Of a DNA stretch of 64,000 nt, positions 59,587-64,000 are shown in pieces. Below the pieces are notes generated by a model. It made no database searches, was not told the origin of the DNA, and saw only the letters and a program-made list of their open reading frames with translations. The DNA is from Clostridiales bacterium Firm_04 (lineage in GTDB: Bacteria; Bacillota; Clostridia; Oscillospirales; Ruminococcaceae). The translations under genes and the position numbers were made by a program. The stretch is from contig LVAJ01000014.1 in the NCBI GenBank assembly GCA_001603005.1, positions 124,001-188,000 of the forward strand, given 5' to 3'. Every line of letters starts with the position of its first letter. Position 1 is the stretch's first letter.

Positions 59587-62085
59587 TTGAAAATGCGGAG
59601 AGGTTCCATATTTTTGCTGACCGGAATACTGGCTGCTTCGGGAGTGCAGCCGTTTTCCGCAGCAGCGGCAGATCCCTATGAATGGGAATCGGGTACGATC
59701 TATGACACCGGAACGGAAAAAACAGAGGTCGTCACGCTTTCGGGTGCAAGCGGCGGAAAAGCCGTCCGGCTGCTCGATGCCGGAGATTCCGTGACGCTGA
59801 ATGTCGAGGCGGCATCCGCCGGCACCTATACGCTCGGCATCCGGTACAGTCAGCCCTATGACGAGAACGGAAAGATGCAGAATGTGCTTATTAACGGCGA
59901 TTCCGCCGGCCCCGTATCCTGCGATTACACCGGCGACGGCGTATTCAAGACCGCAGATGTGATCGCGGTTCTGAAAGCAGGTACGAACAAAATTACAATT
60001 GAATCATCGTGGGGCTGGACGTATCTCGACAGTCTGACCGTCACGGCGCGCGAAGCAAGCAGCACAAAGATCAATGCAACGCTTTCCAATCCGAATGCGA
60101 CCGCTGAAACGAAATCGCTGTATGCATTTCTCTGCGATACCTACGGAAAGCATGTGATCTCCGGACAGCAGGAATCGACATGGATGGGCAGCGAGGACTA
60201 TGAGTTCAATATCATCAAAAATGCGAGCGGAAAACTGCCTGCTCTGCGCGGACTGGATTACATGGGGCAGGACTTCGCGGGCTGCAACCGCCGCGCGAAG
60301 GCTTGGGCGCAGAAGGGCGGCATCGTCACGATCTGCTGGCACTGCGGCGATGATTTCAAGGGCAGTCATACCGAAGCAATGAATGCGACGCCGGACTGGT
60401 CAAAGATCCTGACGCCCGGCACAAATGAATACAACAAGCTGATCTCCGGCATGGATCAGGGCGCAAAAGCGCTCAAGGAATTGCAGGATGCCGGCATTCC
60501 GGTCATCTGGCGTCCGTTCCATGAGTTCGACGGCGCATGGTTCTGGTGGGGCAAGGGCGGTGCAGAAAACTTCAAGAAGCTCTGGCGCCTGATGTATGAC
60601 CGCTACACGAATGAATTTGGACTGAACAATCTGATCTGGAGTCTCGGCTACTGCGGCGATGTTAAGGGCGGCTGGTATCCGGGTGACGAATATGTCGATA
60701 TCATCGGTGCGGATACCTACGTCAATCACACAAATTCGCTGGTCAGCTTGTATCAGCGGACGGCGGATGTCGCGCAGAAGCCGGTCTGTCTGCACGAAAA
60801 CGGTGCGATTCCGGATCCGGAGAAAATGAAGTCGGACGGTGCGAATTGGCTGTGGTTCATGACATGGCACACCTCGTTCATCGACAGCGATCCGATCAAT
60901 ACCGCATCGTATCTGAAACAGGTCTACAACACGGAGCATCTGCTTTCGCTCGATGAACTGCCGGATGTGTACCATTATGCATCTTCCGGCAAGCAGGATC
61001 CGAAAGACGATCCGAAGCCGGACGGCATCAAGGGCGATCTCAACGGCGACAGCAAAGTCGATCGTGCTGACATTGAACTGCTTCTGCAGCATCTTCTGAC
61101 GAAAAAGCAGCTTAGTCAGCAGCAGGCGGCGCTTGCAGATCCGGACGGAAACGGCGTGCTGAACGCTGCGGATTTTTCCGCTTTGAAGCAGCTTGTTCTG
61201 AAGCCGAAGCAGCCCGATACACCGAAGCAGCCGGAAACGCCGAAATCGACCTATCAGTTTGATCCGGCAAAGAAGTTTGCGGCATATCCTGCCAGCTATA
61301 AAAATGCGATCGCGCAGGCTGGTAAAGTCGTGAAGGAAACCTATACCGGTATCAACGGCGCAAATTCGCTGAATGTCTATCTCCCATACGGCTACGACAG
61401 CAGCAAGCAGTATAACGTGTTCTATTTCATGCACGGCATGGGCGACAATGAAAATTCGCTGCTCTATAATGACAACAGTGAGGCGCAGCATTTGTTCGAC
61501 AACATGATCGCGAACGGGGACATTGAACCGATGATCATTGTCACCCCGACATTCAACAAGGTCAGTTCGGATACGTTCTATAACGCAGAGAATTTCTACA
61601 AGGAGTTTCGCGCGAGTGTTGTCCCGTTTGTCGAGGAAAAGTATGCGACCTATGCAAAATCCACATCCGAAGCAGACCTCAAAGCATCGCGAATGCACCG
61701 TGCCTACGGCGGCTTCTCTATGGGCAGTGTCTCGACATGGGCAGTCTTTGAAAACTGCGTCGATATCGTTGCATATTTCATGCCGATGAGCGGTGCGCAT
61801 CACTGGGGCACCGGCAGTCCGGATGCGAACGCGCTCGCAAGAGCGGTTGACAAGGCGGGACTGCAAAAGAATGAATATTTCATCATGTCTGCGACCGGTA
61901 CCTCTGATTTTGCGATCGACATGCTCCGTCCGCAGATCGAGAGCATGAAGAAGCTGGATCAGTTTGTGTATACATCTGATTTTTCCAAGGGCAATCTGTG
62001 GTTTATTCTTGCGGACGGCGGCGGACATGACTGGTTCTATCTGCGGCAGTATGTGTATGACTGCCTGCCCTTCTTCTTCCGGTGA
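59587..62085 (+). CDS. Bifunctional GH26 mannanase-like / CE1-like esterase with internal dockerin
   Basis: 832 residues. TTG start: GGAGGG lies seven bases before TTG 59587 but 13 before the next ATG. Signal peptide (1-28), CBM35-like domain (about 30-155), GH26 domain (about 165-465) with acid/base Glu313 (WRPFHEFDGAWFW) and nucleophile Glu404 (PVCLHENGAI), dockerin (482-538: GDLNGDSKVD, DPDGNGVLNAAD), Pro/Lys linker, then a CE1/feruloyl-esterase-like domain (about 565-832) with Ser711 (GGFSMGS) and His814 (GGGHDW). It would remove esters and cleave beta-mannan on the same substrate. Dockerin between the two catalytic modules. Confidence 0.9.
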   Translation: MKMRRGSIFLLTGILAASGVQPFSAAAADPYEWESGTIYDTGTEKTEVVTLSGASGGKAVRLLDAGDSVTLNVEAASAGTYTLGIRYSQPYDENGKMQNVLINGDSAGPVSCDYTGDGVFKTADVIAVLKAGTNKITIESSWGWTYLDSLTVTAREASSTKINATLSNPNATAETKSLYAFLCDTYGKHVISGQQESTWMGSEDYEFNIIKNASGKLPALRGLDYMGQDFAGCNRRAKAWAQKGGIVTICWHCGDDFKGSHTEAMNATPDWSKILTPGTNEYNKLISGMDQGAKALKELQDAGIPVIWRPFHEFDGAWFWWGKGGAENFKKLWRLMYDRYTNEFGLNNLIWSLGYCGDVKGGWYPGDEYVDIIGADTYVNHTNSLVSLYQRTADVAQKPVCLHENGAIPDPEKMKSDGANWLWFMTWHTSFIDSDPINTASYLKQVYNTEHLLSLDELPDVYHYASSGKQDPKDDPKPDGIKGDLNGDSKVDRADIELLLQHLLTKKQLSQQQAALADPDGNGVLNAADFSALKQLVLKPKQPDTPKQPETPKSTYQFDPAKKFAAYPASYKNAIAQAGKVVKETYTGINGANSLNVYLPYGYDSSKQYNVFYFMHGMGDNENSLLYNDNSEAQHLFDNMIANGDIEPMIIVTPTFNKVSSDTFYNAENFYKEFRASVVPFVEEKYATYAKSTSEADLKASRMHRAYGGFSMGSVSTWAVFENCVDIVAYFMPMSGAHHWGTGSPDANALARAVDKAGLQKNEYFIMSATGTSDFAIDMLRPQIESMKKLDQFVYTSDFSKGNLWFILADGGGHDWFYLRQYVYDCLPFFFR

Positions 62086-62106
62086 TCCGGATTCTGTTTT
62101 GCATCA

Positions 62107-62141
62107 AACAGCCGTGCAGTGTGATCTGTGCGGCTGTTTTT
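62107..62141 (+). terminator. Terminator after the GH26-esterase gene
   Basis: 12-bp stem AACAGCCGTGCA / TGTGCGGCTGTT with two G-T pairs, then T5. Confidence 0.75.
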
Positions 62142-62164
62142 GATGACAGATATGCAGTTAGCAC

Positions 62165-62193
62165 TTGACAACTGCTGCAAGATGTGCTATAAT
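62165..62193 (+). promoter_or_regulatory. Promoter for the rib operon
   Basis: TTGACA, 17 bases with extended TGC, TATAAT: full consensus. Confidence 0.8.
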
Positions 62194-62200
62194 GATGCTA

Positions 62201-62310
62201 TCTTCAGGGCAGGGTGCAATTCCTGACCGGCAGTGATAGCCTGCGAGCCGCAATGCGGTTGATTCGGTGAAAATCCGAAGCCGACGGTATAGTCCGGATG
62301 AGAGAAGAAT
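62201..62310 (+). ncRNA. FMN riboswitch (RFN element)
   Basis: TCTTCAGGGCAGGGTG at 62201 and the later blocks CCTGACCGGC, GATTCGGTGAAAATCCGAA and GCCGACGGTATAGTCCGGAT are the conserved RFN segments closing on AGAGAAGAAT. When FMN binds, the terminator at 62363-62393 is expected to form and switch off ribD/ribE. Confidence 0.95.
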
Positions 62311-62362
62311 AATCAGGATATATCATGACCGCGCGGTCTTTCTGATATGTCGCAATTTTCAG

Positions 62363-62393
62363 CGCCCCGAAGTGTCAGGCTTCGGGGCGTTTT
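62363..62393 (+). terminator. Riboswitch expression-platform terminator
   Basis: 10-bp stem CGCCCCGAAG / CTTCGGGGCG, then TTTTC, between the riboswitch and ribD. Confidence 0.85.
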
Positions 62394-62404
62394 CTGTTCA
62401 GGGG

Positions 62405-63544
62405 GTGCTGAAAACGGAACAACATCTGCAATTCATGCGCCATGCGCTTGCACTGGCGGAAAAAGGCATGGGCTTTGTCAACCCGAATCCCATGGTCGGC
62501 GCGGTCATTGTGCGTGACGGCAGGATCATCGGAGAGGGCTGGCATCAGCAGTACGGCGGGCTCCATGCAGAGCGCAATGCCTTTGCATACTGCGACGAAC
62601 ACGGCATAGACTGCACCGGTGCGGATCTCTATGTGACGCTGGAGCCATGCTGCCATCACGGCAAGCAGCCGCCGTGCACCGATGCGATCATCGCACACGG
62701 CATCCGGCGCGTGTTCATCGGCTCGGCTGATCCGAATTTCTGTGTCAACGGCAGGGGCGTGCGGATTCTGCGGGAACACGGCATTGCGGTGACGGAACAT
62801 GTGCTGCGGGAAGAATGTGACGCGATCAATGCGATCTTCTTTCACTGGATCACGCAAAAGAGACCGTTTGTCACAGTCAAATATGCGATGACGCTGGACG
62901 GCAAGATCGGCACATACACCGGTGCGTCCAAGTGGATCACGGGCGAGGCAGCGAGAACGGACGTCCAGCGGGAAAGGCTAAGGCATTCCGCGGTCATGGT
63001 CGGGATCGGAACCGTGCTTGCGGATGATCCGCTGCTGACCTGCCGCCTTGAAAACGGAAGAAACCCGATCCGGATCATCTGCGATTCCAGCCTGCGGATT
63101 CCGCCCGACAGCAGGATCATACAGACTGCAAAGGATGTTCCGACGATCATCGCGACCACCAGTTATGACAAAAAGAACAATCATGCCAAAAACGAAAAAA
63201 GACATCTCCTGCAGGAGATGGGCTGTACGGTCATATCCACCGGCGCAGATCCCGATCCGCATCATGTGAATCTTGAGATTTTAATGAGAAAGCTGACGGA
63301 AATGCAGATCGACAGCATTCTTGCGGAAGGCGGCGGCACACTGATTGCGAGCCTGTTCCGCAAAAAATACGTCAATCAGGTCAGGGCTTACATCGCCCCG
63401 AAGATTTTCGGCGGACGCGACGCGAAAACGCCCGTTGAGGGGCTTGGTGTCCGCACGCCCGATGATGCATATATCATCGAACACGCGGAAACGAAACGGA
63501 TCGGCGATGATTTTGTCATTGCGGGAAGGGTGGCGTACAGGTAA
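62405..63544 (+). CDS. ribD: Bifunctional riboflavin deaminase/reductase
   Basis: 379 residues from GTG 62405. It performs the deamination and the reduction after GTP cyclohydrolase II in riboflavin synthesis. The deaminase has NPNPMVGAV, HAERNAF and PCCHHGKQPPC (zinc); the reductase has MTLDGKIGT, DDPLLTCR and ILAEGGGTL. The start is uncertain: GTG 62405 has GGGGG directly before it, and the next ATG (62435) has no clear ribosome site and would trim the helix before MRHALALAEKG. Directly after the riboswitch terminator; overlaps ribE by one base pair of TAATG. Confidence 0.92.
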   Translation: MLKTEQHLQFMRHALALAEKGMGFVNPNPMVGAVIVRDGRIIGEGWHQQYGGLHAERNAFAYCDEHGIDCTGADLYVTLEPCCHHGKQPPCTDAIIAHGIRRVFIGSADPNFCVNGRGVRILREHGIAVTEHVLREECDAINAIFFHWITQKRPFVTVKYAMTLDGKIGTYTGASKWITGEAARTDVQRERLRHSAVMVGIGTVLADDPLLTCRLENGRNPIRIICDSSLRIPPDSRIIQTAKDVPTIIATTSYDKKNNHAKNEKRHLLQEMGCTVISTGADPDPHHVNLEILMRKLTEMQIDSILAEGGGTLIASLFRKKYVNQVRAYIAPKIFGGRDAKTPVEGLGVRTPDDAYIIEHAETKRIGDDFVIAGRVAYR

Positions 63545-64000
63545 TGTTCACGGGCATCATCGAAGAAGTGGGAACGGTCAGAGCAGTGCAGCACAGCGGC
63601 AGTCATTCGTTCATCCGCATCGAAGCGAAAAGCGTTCTCGAAGACGTTCGCTGCGGCGACAGCATTGCCGTGAACGGCGTCTGTCTGACCGTCACGCAGT
63701 TTGACAGCATGTCATTTCAGGCGGATGTGATGAATGAAACGCTGCGCCGCTCCGCGCTCGGAAACCTCACAAACGGCAGTCATGTGAATCTCGAACGGGC
63801 GATGCCTGCAAACGGCAGATTCGGCGGGCATATTGTTTCGGGGCATATCGACGGCATCGGCACGGTCACCCGCATTGAACCGGACGGCATTGCAGTGCGC
63901 ATCACCGTTGCGGCTGCACCGGAGATCCTGCGCCTGATCGTGGAGAAAGGCTCTGTGACGATCGACGGCATCAGCCTGACGGTCGCTGCGGTATCGGACA
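63544..64000 (+). CDS. ribE: Riboflavin synthase alpha chain, 5' part
   Basis: 152 residues are visible before the right edge. It dismutates two 6,7-dimethyl-8-ribityllumazines to riboflavin. MFTGIIEEVGTV at the N-terminus and the first lumazine-binding repeat (CGDSIAVNGVCLTVT) are clear, and the second repeat begins with GGHIVSGHIDGIGTV and DGISLTV. The ATG overlaps the ribD stop codon (TAATG), so translation is coupled. ribBA and ribH are expected further right. Confidence 0.93.
   Translation, partial: MFTGIIEEVGTVRAVQHSGSHSFIRIEAKSVLEDVRCGDSIAVNGVCLTVTQFDSMSFQADVMNETLRRSALGNLTNGSHVNLERAMPANGRFGGHIVSGHIDGIGTVTRIEPDGIAVRITVAAAPEILRLIVEKGSVTIDGISLTVAAVSD

Noticed and set aside
1-64000. rRNA or tRNA genes
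   Set aside because: No cloverleaf or conserved rRNA segments were seen in the gaps by eye; a tRNAscan run would settle it.

Overview
The window looks like chromosome from a cellulosome-forming Ruminococcus (Oscillospiraceae, Bacillota). The support is five secreted or lipid-anchored proteins with ruminococcal-type dockerins (two Asp/Asn-rich calcium loops, then AADFSALKQ-like helices), GC-rich codon use, strong AGGAGG ribosome sites, and sigma-A promoters that nearly always have a 17-base spacer and often an extended -10. No rRNA, tRNA, phage, insertion-sequence transposase or CRISPR array was seen.

Layout. 1-3.5 kb (minus strand): nicotinate phosphoribosyltransferase, a cytoplasmic glycosidase-like TIM barrel and a cut HAD phosphatase. 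3.6-8.4 kb (plus): an operon of S-adenosylhomocysteine hydrolase family, coiled-coil protein, 6-oxopurine-type nucleoside phosphorylase, an unknown protein and an SAH/MTA deaminase. Together these suggest recycling of S-adenosylhomocysteine through S-inosylhomocysteine. 8.4-13 kb: acylphosphatase, a 247-bp MITE-like element with 15-bp flanking repeats, an orphan CARF-HEPN protein resembling Csm6 that lacks the catalytic histidine, a 23S rRNA uracil methyltransferase, and a leucine-carboxyl-type methyltransferase behind a duplicated operator. 13-16.2 kb: a glycerol-3-phosphate-dehydrogenase-like three-gene operon with a leader terminator. 16.4-19.3 kb: small genes. 19.3-24.5 kb: a giant dockerin-bearing subtilisin with BspA leucine-rich repeats. 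24.6-28.4 kb: pta, then a probable RiPP operon (Cys-rich 54-residue precursor, radical SAM/SPASM enzyme) followed by hflX. 28.6-33.6 kb: flavodoxin-like redox genes, aldo/keto reductase, and a permease with a DUF362 lipoprotein. 33.9-42.7 kb: dockerin proteins, an alpha/beta hydrolase, a thioredoxin-like lipoprotein, a triple 96-bp promoter repeat before an aminoglycoside-phosphotransferase-like gene, and a zinc-ribbon XRE regulator.

42.8-58.4 kb is a signalling island. One minus-strand operon encodes a zinc-ribbon LRR protein, Ser/Thr kinase, VWA protein and PP2C phosphatase (a TerY-P-type triad), plus a degenerate cytidine-deaminase-fold protein with about 18 GGYPQQ-like repeats. Nearby are an intact deaminase-fold relative co-transcribed with a membrane sensor carrying a degenerate GGDEF domain, and a diverging operon with a ligand-binding lipoprotein interrupted by collagen-like repeats, a second degenerate GGDEF protein, a DivIVA-like coiled coil and an H-cluster protein with a chemoreceptor-like tail. 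58.5-64 kb: an AraC regulator, a GH26-dockerin-esterase, and an FMN riboswitch leading ribD and ribE, which is cut by the window end.

The best candidates for undescribed biology are the radical SAM/Cys-rich peptide pair, the expanded TerY-P-like signalling island and the catalytically altered Csm6-like protein. All functional statements are read from motifs by eye; no database search was run.
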